Source: PGYR01 sp041675005 (GTDB taxonomy: Bacteria > Bacteroidota > Ignavibacteria > Kapaibacteriales > UBA2268). Taken from it: 64,000 bases of DNA. Made by a program: the position numbers and the translations under genes. Of the stretch, positions 37,662 through 45,515 are shown one piece after another. The DNA is taken from the NCBI GenBank assembly GCA_041675005.1, contig JBAYUQ010000004.1:62001-126000 (forward strand), written 5' to 3'. The notes beneath the pieces were generated by a model. That model had not been told where the DNA came from and did no database searches. It worked only from the letters and a program-made list of their open reading frames with translations. The first letter of the stretch is position 1; every line of letters begins with the position of its first letter.

Positions 37662-38033
37662 ATGATAAAATCAATTGGAAACTCTGAGTCAATTAGCTCT
37701 AATTTTGACAATCTAATGTCAAATTTGGCTAATAAAAATGCTCCAACCGAAGTTAATCAAACTATGGAAAGAGTAGAAAAACACAATAATGATGAATTTC
37801 AATCAACTTTCGATCCTAAGAAAATTGAGAATGAAATATCGAAATTATTAGAAGATGATTCATTAATTGCTCAATTTAGTACTGATAAAGAAACAGAAAA
37901 GCTAATTTTAAAAATACTCAATCCGGATACGAAAGAAGTTGTAAGACAGTATCCGCCTGAGGTATCTTTGAAAATAGCTAGAATGGTTAATAAAATGATA
38001 GAAAGTAATAATATAGCTGATGTTCGTGTTTGA
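37662..38033 (+). CDS. flaG: FlaG-family flagellar protein
   Basis: 123 residues. The last 50 match FlaG: AQFSTDKETEKLILKILNPD then TKEVVRQYPPEVSLKIARMV, including the conserved I/V-R-Q-x-P-P-E-x-x-L-K segment. The N-terminal half is polar and unordered. FlaG affects filament length in other bacteria. The gene overlaps the start of the next one by 14 bases. Confidence 0.87.
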   Translation: MIKSIGNSESISSNFDNLMSNLANKNAPTEVNQTMERVEKHNNDEFQSTFDPKKIENEISKLLEDDSLIAQFSTDKETEKLILKILNPDTKEVVRQYPPEVSLKIARMVNKMIESNNIADVRV

Positions 38034-38370
38034 TAATAACATAAAACCAATAGTTAATGAGTTGAACTCTATAACTAATAGTATCATAGATAATCTATCC
38101 GACAGCGATGAAGGATTGGATAATCTGGATAGTTTATATCAACAACGTACTTCATTGATTAAGCAAATAGATAACTTTATCAGCGATGATAAAAACAAGC
38201 AAACAATACGCGATAATGAATCCGAGTGGAAGAGTATGATGGAACCTCTAAGAGTCAAGGATGAAAATGCTCTTAGATTACTCAAAAGTAAAGTAAATAG
38301 CATGGAAGAAGAGTTAAAACAACGTGAAAAACAAAAGAATGTCCTTTTGTATAAGGAGAGTGGAAAGTGA
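38020..38370 (+). CDS. Small helical flagellar protein, FliT-like chaperone candidate
   Basis: 116 residues, fully helical and charged (IVNELNSITNSIIDNLSDSD, LYQQRTSLIKQIDNFISDDK, RLLKSKVNSMEEELKQREKQ). Size, helix pattern and the place right after fliS, fliD and flaG fit FliT, the export chaperone of FliD, but the sequence is too diverged to be sure. It overlaps flaG at its start and the next gene at its end. A GTG at 38026 is an alternative start. Confidence 0.55.
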   Translation: MFVFDNNIKPIVNELNSITNSIIDNLSDSDEGLDNLDSLYQQRTSLIKQIDNFISDDKNKQTIRDNESEWKSMMEPLRVKDENALRLLKSKVNSMEEELKQREKQKNVLLYKESGK

Positions 38371-38603
38371 AGATAAATGCTACTAACTCATATAACAAAA
38401 TCTACGAAGACAAAGAGCGTAAGCAAAAAGCCGAAGCTAAGTCCGAAATAGAAAGCAAAGAAGTTAAGAAAGACTCATTGGAATTATCAACGGATGTGCT
38501 CAAATATGGGCCTATCAAATCCAAGATAAAGCAGGGATTCTATGAGAACGATAATGTCCTCAATGAGATATCCGAGAAACTCCTCAAAGAGTTAAAGTTA
38601 TAA
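38367..38603 (+). CDS. flgM: FlgM-like anti-sigma-28 factor
   Basis: 78 residues from a GTG that overlaps the preceding stop (GTGA). The N-terminus MKINATNSYNKIYEDKER is short and polar. The C-terminal KKDSLELSTDVLKY followed by IKSKIKQGFYENDNVLNEIS and EKLLKELKL matches the FlgM helix pattern: DSLELS, then I-x-x-G-x-Y and a final helix. FlgM binds FliA (sigma-28) until the hook is finished and is then exported. The sigma-28 promoter at 34682 makes the call more likely. Confidence 0.75.
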   Translation: MKINATNSYNKIYEDKERKQKAEAKSEIESKEVKKDSLELSTDVLKYGPIKSKIKQGFYENDNVLNEISEKLLKELKL

Positions 38604-38617
38604 AAGAAAAATTATTT

Positions 38618-38650
38618 AAAAATTCCATTTGCAAGATGGAATTTTTTATT
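38618..38650 (+). terminator. Intrinsic terminator of flagellar cluster
   Basis: Stem AATTCCAT/ATGGAATT, extendable by A-T pairs, with a 6-base loop and a T-rich tail, 15 bases after the flgM-like stop. Confidence 0.8.
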
Positions 38651-38728
38651 TTAAATTAGACCCTAGATATAAGACAATGGCGTATCATTATAATAATGGA
38701 AATCTAACGAATAGCTAGGAGAATAATA

Positions 38729-39172
38729 ATGTCTAGAACTTTGAACAAAGTAATGCTGATAGGAAATGTGGGGAAAGAGCCAGAGCTAAAAGAAACTCCC
38801 GGTGGAGTGCCAGTCACTTCATTCCGAATGGCTACTTCCGAGAGCTGGAAAGACAAAGATGGATATCTGAAAGAACATACCGATTGGCACACAGTAGTTG
38901 CATGGCGTGGGTTAGCCAAAGTTATTGATAAATTAGTAACCAAAGGCACGAGAATATACGTTGAGGGACGTTTGCAAACTAGGAACTACGAAGACAATGA
39001 CGGCAATAGAAGACAAGTAGTAGAGATACTAGCAGACAATATGCTGATACTAGAAGATAGAAAGAATGGTAAGGGTAAAGAAGATGAAGATGATGACTTC
39101 GACTTTAGCGATGACTACTCAGCAAAAAGCAAAGAAATAGATGATGATTTTGATAGTCGATTTGATGATTAA
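38729..39172 (+). CDS. ssb: Single-stranded DNA-binding protein
   Basis: 147 residues. The OB-fold (1-110) is complete: LNKVMLIGNVGKEPELKETP, FRMATSESWKDKDGYLKEHT and DWHTVVAWRGLAKVIDKLV, then GTRIYVEGRLQTRNYEDNDG. A short acidic tail follows, ending DDDFDSRFDD. The usual hydrophobic tip (DIPF or similar) that recruits partner proteins is not seen. Ssb protects single-stranded DNA in replication and repair. Alone between two terminators, so it is monocistronic. Confidence 0.96.
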   Translation: MSRTLNKVMLIGNVGKEPELKETPGGVPVTSFRMATSESWKDKDGYLKEHTDWHTVVAWRGLAKVIDKLVTKGTRIYVEGRLQTRNYEDNDGNRRQVVEILADNMLILEDRKNGKGKEDEDDDFDFSDDYSAKSKEIDDDFDSRFDD

Positions 39173-39193
39173 AAAAAAAATGAGACAATAATT

Positions 39194-39219
39194 AAGCTCC
39201 TTCCGCTGGAGCTTTTTTA
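39194..39219 (+). terminator. Intrinsic terminator of ssb
   Basis: Stem AAGCTCC/GGAGCTT with a 7-base loop and T run, 22 bases past the ssb stop. Confidence 0.9.
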
Positions 39220-39231
39220 TTATATTGAATT

Positions 39232-40086
39232 ATGAAACAACAACTTAAAAGTTTATTATTTATTCTTACTGGGATTCTCTCCGCTTCTTTCGGTTTAAAA
39301 GGGTTTCTATTACCTCAAGGGTTTTTAGATGGCGGTGCTATGGGAATAGCATTACTTATAAAGGAAGTTACTGGACTAAATATTGGGATGCTAATTGTAT
39401 TGGTAAATCTCCCATTTGTTTTACTTGGGGCGAAGATATTATCCAAAACATTCATAGTAAAAACGGTATTTGCAATAGCTGGTCTATCACTTGCTGTTAC
39501 GTTTATGCCTTACACACAAGTAACGGACGATAAGTTGCTAATAGCCGTATTCGGTGGGTTTTTCCTCGGTGCAGGCATTGGATTATCCATCAGAGGCGGT
39601 AGTGTGATAGATGGTACTGAGGTTTTAGCGTTGTACTTTACAAGGACTTCGGCTTTTAGTATTGGTGATATTATTGCTATTCTGAATATCGTTATCTTTA
39701 GTTTTGCAGCACTCCTATTGGAAATAGAAGTTGCACTTTACGCGATGTTGACTTATATGTCTGCTTCTAGGACTGTTGATTTCTTCATTCACGGATTCAA
39801 TGAGTATTTGGATTTGACTATTATATCCAACAAACATGAAGATATAAGACATAAGATAATAGATGATTTGGGCAAGGGTGTTACTATATTGAAAGGTAAG
39901 CGTGGCAGGTTAGAACCTGACGGCTCAGAAAAGGAAATAGATATAATCTATACAGTGACTACTAAGCTCGAGGTTTCAAGATTGAAAACAGAGATACTAG
40001 CAGTTGATGATGCCGCTTTTATAATTCAGAACAGAATTGACGAAGCTCACGGCGGCTTCCTCAAAAAGCATCTAATACAACATTAA
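39232..40086 (+). CDS. YitT-family membrane protein
   Basis: 284 residues: about five or six membrane helices (LLFILTGILSASFGLKGFLL, GMLIVLVNLPFVLLGAKIL, AVFGGFFLGAGIGLSIRGGS) followed by a soluble DUF2179 domain (from about 195: DLTIISNKHEDIRHKIIDDL, GVTILKGKRG, then AFIIQNRIDEAHGG). GGSVIDGTEVLALYF is conserved in the family. The function is unknown; some members are thought to be transporters. It starts 13 bases after the ssb terminator. Confidence 0.92.
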   Translation: MKQQLKSLLFILTGILSASFGLKGFLLPQGFLDGGAMGIALLIKEVTGLNIGMLIVLVNLPFVLLGAKILSKTFIVKTVFAIAGLSLAVTFMPYTQVTDDKLLIAVFGGFFLGAGIGLSIRGGSVIDGTEVLALYFTRTSAFSIGDIIAILNIVIFSFAALLLEIEVALYAMLTYMSASRTVDFFIHGFNEYLDLTIISNKHEDIRHKIIDDLGKGVTILKGKRGRLEPDGSEKEIDIIYTVTTKLEVSRLKTEILAVDDAAFIIQNRIDEAHGGFLKKHLIQH

Positions 40087-40479
40087 TACTTAATATTAAA
40101 AGTGAAAAACGTCACGGAATCCAAATCCAAACAAGATAATACGCTCTAATCGCAATAATAAATTATACCTTACGTTTGTAAATTTCATTTTTATTTTTTA
40201 TTTTAGAAATGCAGCATAAACTACATTCCAAATAGGAAAGAATATTAGCAGAACGATGTGGATAATTTAAAAGTCCTATCATTGATTGGTGTTGATAATT
40301 ACACCTTGTAATGAATCAAAAAAAACATTTTAATTGTATCCACTTAGTTGTGTCATTATCAAAAAATAATTTGCCAAAGTAGCCACTATTCGAATTGTGC
40401 CGTCTACTTCACCAAATTGTTTTTAAGTCATTATGCTGAGTGTTATCAATGATTTATTACTAATATAGGTGCCCCCACT
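40087..40479. other. Long leader region upstream of nrdJ
   Basis: 393 bases, A/T-rich, without a coding frame. A near-palindrome CACTATTCGAATTGTG at 40384-40399 lies about 80 bases before the ATG and could be an operator. GGTGTTGATAATTACACC (about 40289-40306) can form a short hairpin. It does not match a NrdR box at the usual spacing, and I see no B12-box of a cobalamin riboswitch. The nrdJ ATG has a GGTG ribosome-site candidate. Confidence 0.45.
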
Positions 40480-43400
40480 ATGAAATTTTCTCGACATTTT
40501 ACCAAAGATGACGCGAACGTATATGACCTTTTCAAATATACTCATCGCTCATCAACCATAAAGAACCCTGACGGCTCTACTGTTTTCGATATGAAAAATG
40601 TGGAAGTTCCAATTGGATGGTCACAAATGGCTACCGACATTTTGGCACAAAAATATTTCAGAAAAGCGGGAGTTCCTCTCTACGATGAGAAAGGAAAGAA
40701 AATCAAAGATGAGAATGGCGAACATGCTACTGGCTCTGAGAATTCTGTAAAACAAGTTGTTCATAGACTTGCCGGTACTTGGAGACATTGGGGTGAAGAA
40801 AATAATTATTTCGACACTACAAAGGATGCTGAGATATTCTACGAAGAAGCTGCTTATATGCTTATGAATCAAGCTGCAGCTCCTAACTCACCTCAGTGGT
40901 TCAACACTGGGCTGAACTTCGCTTACGGAATAACTGGTAGCAAACAAGGACACTACTACGTTAACCCTGAAAATGGAAAAATAGAAAAATCAAAAGACGC
41001 TTATACTAGACCTCAACCTCATGCATGTTTCATCCAATCTGTTAGCGATGATATGCTTAACGAAGGTGGTATCTTCGATTTGATTACGCGCGAAGCACGT
41101 ATATTCAAATTCGGTAGTGGTACTGGGTCTAACTTCTCTCGCATACGTAGTAGCGAAGAGCCATTATCTGGAGGGGGGGTATCTTCCGGAATGATGAGCT
41201 TCTTAAAAATATTTGACAGAGCTGCCGGAGCTATAAAATCTGGTGGTACGACAAGGCGTGCAGCAAAAATGGTAGTAGTTGATATTGACCACCCAGATGT
41301 GGAGCAATTCATCGACTGGAAAGCTAAGGAAGAAGAAAAAGTTGCTGCTTTGGTTACTGGTTCTAAGATTAACAGAGTTTTCTTGCAAGCAATAATGGAA
41401 GAAGCTATTACTAATAGCCCAGAAGTTGACAAAAATCAAACTCTGAAAGACCTTATCAAACGTGCAGTTCACAGAGGGATTCCTCTTAACTACATCGATA
41501 GAGTAATACAGCTAGTGAAACAAGGATTCACAAACATAGACATCGAAGCGTTCGACACTCACTACGAGAGCGAAGCATACAACACTATCAGCGGTCAAAA
41601 TGCGAACAACACTGTTCGTGTTACCAATGAATTCATGAAAGCTGTAGAAGCTGACGAAGAGTGGGAACTAAAATGGCGAACTGACGAAATGTGCGTTCGT
41701 CGTGTGAGAGCTCGTGATCTTTGGAATAAAATTAACTTAGCTTCTTGGAAATCGGCTGACCCAGGATTACAATATGATACTACAATCAACGAATGGCACA
41801 CTTGTCCTGAGTCTGGTCGTATCAATGCATCGAACCCTTGTTCAGAATATATGTTCTTGGACGATACAGCTTGTAACCTAGCTAGTTTGAACCTAATGAA
41901 GTTCTTCAACGAAGAAACAGGCGAATTTGATATAGCAGCTTATAAACATGCTGCTCGTATCTGGACTGTAGTACTTGAAATATCTGTACTAATGGCTCAA
42001 TTCCCTTCTAAGAGAGTTGCTGACCTTAGTTACAAATTCAGAACTTTAGGACTTGGCTATGCTAATATTGGCTCATTACTAATGGTAAATGGCATTCCTT
42101 ATGATTCGAATGAAGCACTTGCTTGGACTGGTGCATTGACTTCTATACTATGTGGTCAATCGTATGCTACTTCTGCTGAAATGGCAAAAGAACTAGGTGC
42201 GTTCCCAGAATACAAGTTAAATGAAAAACACATGTTAAAAGTTATTCGTAATCACAGAAGAGCTGCTTACAACGCTAAAACTTCTGAGTACGAGGGCTTA
42301 ACTATCAGACCTCAAGGTATTGATACTCGTTTCTGTCCGCAAGATATGCTAACTGCAGCTCGTGAAGTATGGGACAACGCATTAGAAATGGGTGAGCACT
42401 ATGGATATCGCAATGCACAAGTAACTGTAATAGCTCCTACTGGAACTATCGGACTTGTTATGGATTGTGATACTACTGGTATCGAGCCTGATTTCGCTAT
42501 CGTGAAATACAAAAAATTAGCTGGTGGTGGATACTTCAAGATAGTAAACCAATCAGTAAGAAAAGCACTAGTGAAACTTGGCTACACTGAAACTGAAATA
42601 GAAGAAATAACAAAATATAGTAAAGGACACGGTACATTCGCTGGCTGTCCAGAAATCAACAAAGCAACTTTGATTGAGAAAGGATTTACTGAAGAGAAAA
42701 TCAAATTAGTCGAAGATCAGTTAGATGATGTATTCGATATCAAATTTGCATTCAACAAATGGACTTTGGGCGAAGATTTCATGATGAAGCTAGGACTTTC
42801 TGATGAAGAAATAGCTGATTCAACACTTAACCTATTGGCTGCTCTTGGCTTTACTGCTGAGCAAATCGAGAAAGCAAACGATTACGTATGTGGTACGATG
42901 ATGATCGAAGGTGCTCCGCATCTGAAAGATGAGCATTTACCAATATTCGATTGTGCGAACACTTGTGGTAAGAAAGGCGAACGCTCTATAGCTTATATGG
43001 CTCACGTACGCATAATGGCTGCGGCTCAACCATTTATCTCTGGTGCTATATCTAAGACGGTAAACATGTCTGGTACAGCTACAGTGAATAACATAAGCGA
43101 AGTTCACATGAAATCTTGGAAACTGATGTTAAAAGCAATCGCACTTTATCGTGATGGCTCTAAACTTTCGCAACCATTGAACTCAGCGAACTATGATGGA
43201 TTGGAAGAAACAGTACTATTGGGCGACGAGAATACGCTAGATGAGACACTAGGCGCTAAAGAAATACACGAGCAAATAGAAGGCAAGTCTGTAAGACAAT
43301 CGAACAGATACAAACTACCGAAACGCCGTAAAGGTATCATCCGTGAGGCAATAGTAGGTGGTCATAAAATATTCCTAAGAACTGGTGAATACGAAGATGG

Positions 43401-43983
43401 TCAATTAGGCGAAATCTTCATTGATATGTACAAAGAAGGGGCTGCATACCGTGGTATGTTGAACAGTTTCGCTATTCTAACGTCTAAGGCATTGCAATAC
43501 GGAGTGCCACTAGAAGAACTAGTTGATACATTCACTTTCACTAGATTCGAGCCAGCAGGTATGGTACAAGGACACGAGGCAATCAAGAATTCGACTTCTA
43601 TCCTAGACTATGTATTCCGTACACTTGGCTATGACTACTTGCAAAGAAATGACCTGGTGCATGTATTTGCGGTGGACGAAGATAAGAACAATCCGAATGC
43701 TTCTGACACACCTGAGTTGCAAACGGACGAATCGAAAGGCATAGACGGGCCACAACCAGATGAAAAAGATATAGCTAAAACTATAATCGCACCACAGTTA
43801 GTACAGATGAAAGCTGTAACTACTGGTGATGATGGTAGAGCGAAGAAACAAGCCGAGCTAGACGAAGCACGCAGCTTGGGTTACACGGGCGAGATGTGTA
43901 GTACTTGTAGCTCGTCGAGGGTGAAGCGAAACGGAAGCTGTACCGTCTGCGAGGATTGCGGCACAACGAGTGGCTGCTCATAA
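40480..43983 (+). CDS. nrdJ: Vitamin B12-dependent (class II) ribonucleotide reductase
   Basis: 1167 residues, the size of large NrdJ. N-terminal NSPQWFNTGLNFAYGI and FKFGSGTGSNFSRIRSSEE are typical; the catalytic barrel has NPCSEYMFLDDTACNLASLN with the active-site Cys and Glu, and VTVIAPTGTIGLVMDCDTTG. The C-terminal part has a TSCPD-like domain (AIVGGHKIFLRTGEYEDGQL). It ends in a Cys-rich tail (MCSTCSSSRVKRNGSCTVC then EDCGTTSGCS), which serves as zinc ribbon or redox shuttle. The enzyme reduces ribonucleotides to deoxyribonucleotides with adenosylcobalamin and works with or without oxygen. Confidence 0.97.
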   Translation: MKFSRHFTKDDANVYDLFKYTHRSSTIKNPDGSTVFDMKNVEVPIGWSQMATDILAQKYFRKAGVPLYDEKGKKIKDENGEHATGSENSVKQVVHRLAGTWRHWGEENNYFDTTKDAEIFYEEAAYMLMNQAAAPNSPQWFNTGLNFAYGITGSKQGHYYVNPENGKIEKSKDAYTRPQPHACFIQSVSDDMLNEGGIFDLITREARIFKFGSGTGSNFSRIRSSEEPLSGGGVSSGMMSFLKIFDRAAGAIKSGGTTRRAAKMVVVDIDHPDVEQFIDWKAKEEEKVAALVTGSKINRVFLQAIMEEAITNSPEVDKNQTLKDLIKRAVHRGIPLNYIDRVIQLVKQGFTNIDIEAFDTHYESEAYNTISGQNANNTVRVTNEFMKAVEADEEWELKWRTDEMCVRRVRARDLWNKINLASWKSADPGLQYDTTINEWHTCPESGRINASNPCSEYMFLDDTACNLASLNLMKFFNEETGEFDIAAYKHAARIWTVVLEISVLMAQFPSKRVADLSYKFRTLGLGYANIGSLLMVNGIPYDSNEALAWTGALTSILCGQSYATSAEMAKELGAFPEYKLNEKHMLKVIRNHRRAAYNAKTSEYEGLTIRPQGIDTRFCPQDMLTAAREVWDNALEMGEHYGYRNAQVTVIAPTGTIGLVMDCDTTGIEPDFAIVKYKKLAGGGYFKIVNQSVRKALVKLGYTETEIEEITKYSKGHGTFAGCPEINKATLIEKGFTEEKIKLVEDQLDDVFDIKFAFNKWTLGEDFMMKLGLSDEEIADSTLNLLAALGFTAEQIEKANDYVCGTMMIEGAPHLKDEHLPIFDCANTCGKKGERSIAYMAHVRIMAAAQPFISGAISKTVNMSGTATVNNISEVHMKSWKLMLKAIALYRDGSKLSQPLNSANYDGLEETVLLGDENTLDETLGAKEIHEQIEGKSVRQSNRYKLPKRRKGIIREAIVGGHKIFLRTGEYEDGQLGEIFIDMYKEGAAYRGMLNSFAILTSKALQYGVPLEELVDTFTFTRFEPAGMVQGHEAIKNSTSILDYVFRTLGYDYLQRNDLVHVFAVDEDKNNPNASDTPELQTDESKGIDGPQPDEKDIAKTIIAPQLVQMKAVTTGDDGRAKKQAELDEARSLGYTGEMCSTCSSSRVKRNGSCTVCEDCGTTSGCS

Positions 43984-43987
43984 ATAA

Positions 43988-44070
43988 TAGATGATAATTA
44001 CAATCCCTGTTTCGCAAGAAATGGGGATTTTTGTTTGTAGTAAATACAAAATGTTGAAAGTTTTTTCTTG
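43988..44070 (+). repeat. Direct repeat copy A, including nrdJ terminator
   Basis: The first 27 bases are identical to those at 45277; the hairpin and the downstream AATGTTGAAA...TTTTCTTG are shared as well. A short insertion follows the hairpin here. Confidence 0.75.
44002..44033 (+). terminator. Intrinsic terminator, copy 1 of 3
   Basis: Stem AATCCCTGTTTC/GAAATGGGGATT with two G-T pairs, loop GCAA and T run. The same hairpin recurs at 45291 and 46300. Confidence 0.9.
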
Positions 44071-44073
44071 CGT

Positions 44074-44098
44074 GTTATGTTATGTTATGTTATGTTAA
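44074..44098 (+). repeat. Pentanucleotide tandem repeat (GTTAT)4
   Basis: Four GTTAT units followed by GTTAA, 40 bases upstream of the lipoprotein ATG. Such repeats can change length by slippage. Confidence 0.75.
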
Positions 44099-44137
44099 TT
44101 TGAATCTCATTTATTAACAATTTAAAGGAGGTTTTTT

Positions 44138-44959
44138 ATGAGAAATGTTTTTGGGTTAATTATAATTTCTTTACTACTACTTTTTAGTTGTAAAGAATCA
44201 GATAATGTTGTTGATGGCCAACGCTTTGATAGTAATTTGGGTCAGTTGTTAGGATCAAATCCTTATGATTCGGTAGGTATAAAACATAATGAGACTTTAG
44301 ATTATGTTCTAAATCACTGTGATTCTACTGTTTTTTCTGGTGTTTGGGTAGATGATAATTTAATTGATTCCATTACTTATTATATTGATGAATATTTAGT
44401 TAGTATTAATGATACTACTGGTATGAGTCTATATAAGAATTATATAGATGATTGGGTTAAATTTGAGAATCCTGATTCATTAGTTAATCAATACAGAAAT
44501 TTATTAATTAGTTCGACAGCTATAACTAGTCGAGATAGTCTTTACAGTACAAAAATTTTAGATTTGGCTGTTGATATTATGAATAATACATATACATCAA
44601 CTGAAATGTATAATAAAGTGGATTCATTAGAAAGTGAAATATTAAGTGTCTCATGGAATACAAATGAAAAACAATCTTTAGTTAGCATTTCATTGTATAA
44701 ACATTCTCTTGATTATCACATTACAAATGGTTCATCTCCAAAAAAGGTTAATATAATCCAAGCTAGTACAAAAACTAGAGAGGGAGTGTGTGGTATGGTA
44801 GATTTTTGTGCTGGGGCTGGTTATTTTCTAGCTGCAACTGGAGCAAGTGGTGGTGTTGGAGCATTACCTGCATTAGCTTCAGCCAATACTGTTGGCGGTG
44901 CTGCTTCAACGGTATCAAGATTAGTCGGTTCTGCACTTGGTTGGTGGGATTTTTGGTAA
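44138..44959 (+). CDS. Unknown lipoprotein with glycine-rich hydrophobic C-terminus
   Basis: 273 residues starting MRNVFGLIIISLLLLFSCKE, with a lipobox FSC. A strong ribosome site (AAAGGAGG at 44124-44131) precedes it. The mature helical part (20-215) is Asp/Ser/Tyr-rich and unrecognised. From about residue 219 the character changes sharply: GVCGMVDFCAGAGYFLAATG, then ASGGVGALPALASANTVGGA and LVGSALGWWDFW. This Gly/Ala-rich stretch of about 50 residues with two Cys looks like a membrane-inserting or bacteriocin-type segment. A small membrane protein follows one base later. Very A/T-rich. Function unknown; a toxin-like role is a guess. Confidence 0.6.
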   Translation: MRNVFGLIIISLLLLFSCKESDNVVDGQRFDSNLGQLLGSNPYDSVGIKHNETLDYVLNHCDSTVFSGVWVDDNLIDSITYYIDEYLVSINDTTGMSLYKNYIDDWVKFENPDSLVNQYRNLLISSTAITSRDSLYSTKILDLAVDIMNNTYTSTEMYNKVDSLESEILSVSWNTNEKQSLVSISLYKHSLDYHITNGSSPKKVNIIQASTKTREGVCGMVDFCAGAGYFLAATGASGGVGALPALASANTVGGAASTVSRLVGSALGWWDFW

Positions 44960-44960
44960 G

Positions 44961-45251
44961 ATGTTGACTTTCATATTAAATATTGTTATTTTAATCTTTT
45001 TGTCCATTCATTCTCATTACATTAAAATGGTGAATGAAGGTAAATACAGAATAGATAAAAATAAATTTGAAAGGTATAAAAAGATATTTATTATTGCATT
45101 AATACTTTTTCCCGTGACTCTATTGTTTAATATTTTGATTCCGCATATAATAATTGATTTGATCAATATTGTTGTTCTTATATTGTTAATTTTTACGAGC
45201 TTGTACTTACGAAAATATCTCCAAAAGAACACAGAATATTTCAGTAAATGA
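44961..45251 (+). CDS. Small three-helix membrane protein
   Basis: 96 residues from the ATG at 44961, one base after the previous stop. Three hydrophobic helices: MLTFILNIVILIFLSIHSHY, IFIIALILFPVTLLFNILIP and IIDLINIVVLILLIFTSLYL, joined by a basic loop (KYRIDKNKFERYKK). The size and position behind a lipoprotein with a hydrophobic tail recall immunity proteins, but no family is recognised. A longer frame begins at 44937 inside the preceding gene; the start used here is simpler. Confidence 0.6.
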   Translation: MLTFILNIVILIFLSIHSHYIKMVNEGKYRIDKNKFERYKKIFIIALILFPVTLLFNILIPHIIIDLINIVVLILLIFTSLYLRKYLQKNTEYFSK

Positions 45252-45276
45252 AAGAGTATATAAAGTCATATCTTAT

Positions 45277-45340
45277 TAGATGATAATTACAATCCCTGTT
45301 TCGTTAAGAAATGGGGATTTTTGCAAATGTTGAAAAGATT
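45277..45340 (+). repeat. Direct repeat copy B
   Basis: Copy of the sequence at 43988; together they bracket the two-gene cassette 44138-45251. Confidence 0.75.
45291..45323 (+). terminator. Intrinsic terminator, copy 2 of 3
   Basis: Same AATCCCTGTTTC/GAAATGGGGATT stem with loop GTTAA (one end pair lost) and T run. Confidence 0.85.
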
Positions 45341-45366
45341 TTCTTGTTTTCTAAGAAATAATTTGG

Positions 45367-45381
45367 AACTTAACTTAACTT
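45367..45381 (+). repeat. Pentanucleotide tandem repeat (AACTT)3
   Basis: Three AACTT units then AATTT, at the same offset from its terminator copy as the GTTAT repeat is from copy 1. Confidence 0.6.
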
Positions 45382-45515
45382 AATTTTACCTCATCAATTA
45401 TGTTTTATTAAAATAATACTTTTATGGCTGAGCCCCTTTTTGTAAATATTATAAGAATTCTGTAAATTCACATTGACACCTGTTTCTCTATAAATTATTT
45501 AACGTTGGTACAATT

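Noticed and set aside
40087..40479. Possible cobalamin riboswitch before nrdJ
   Set aside because: No B12-box or conserved core can be found in the leader.
41019..41909. Minus-strand frames of 89-137 residues inside nrdJ
   Set aside because: Shadows of the strongly coding nrdJ frame; no signal of their own.
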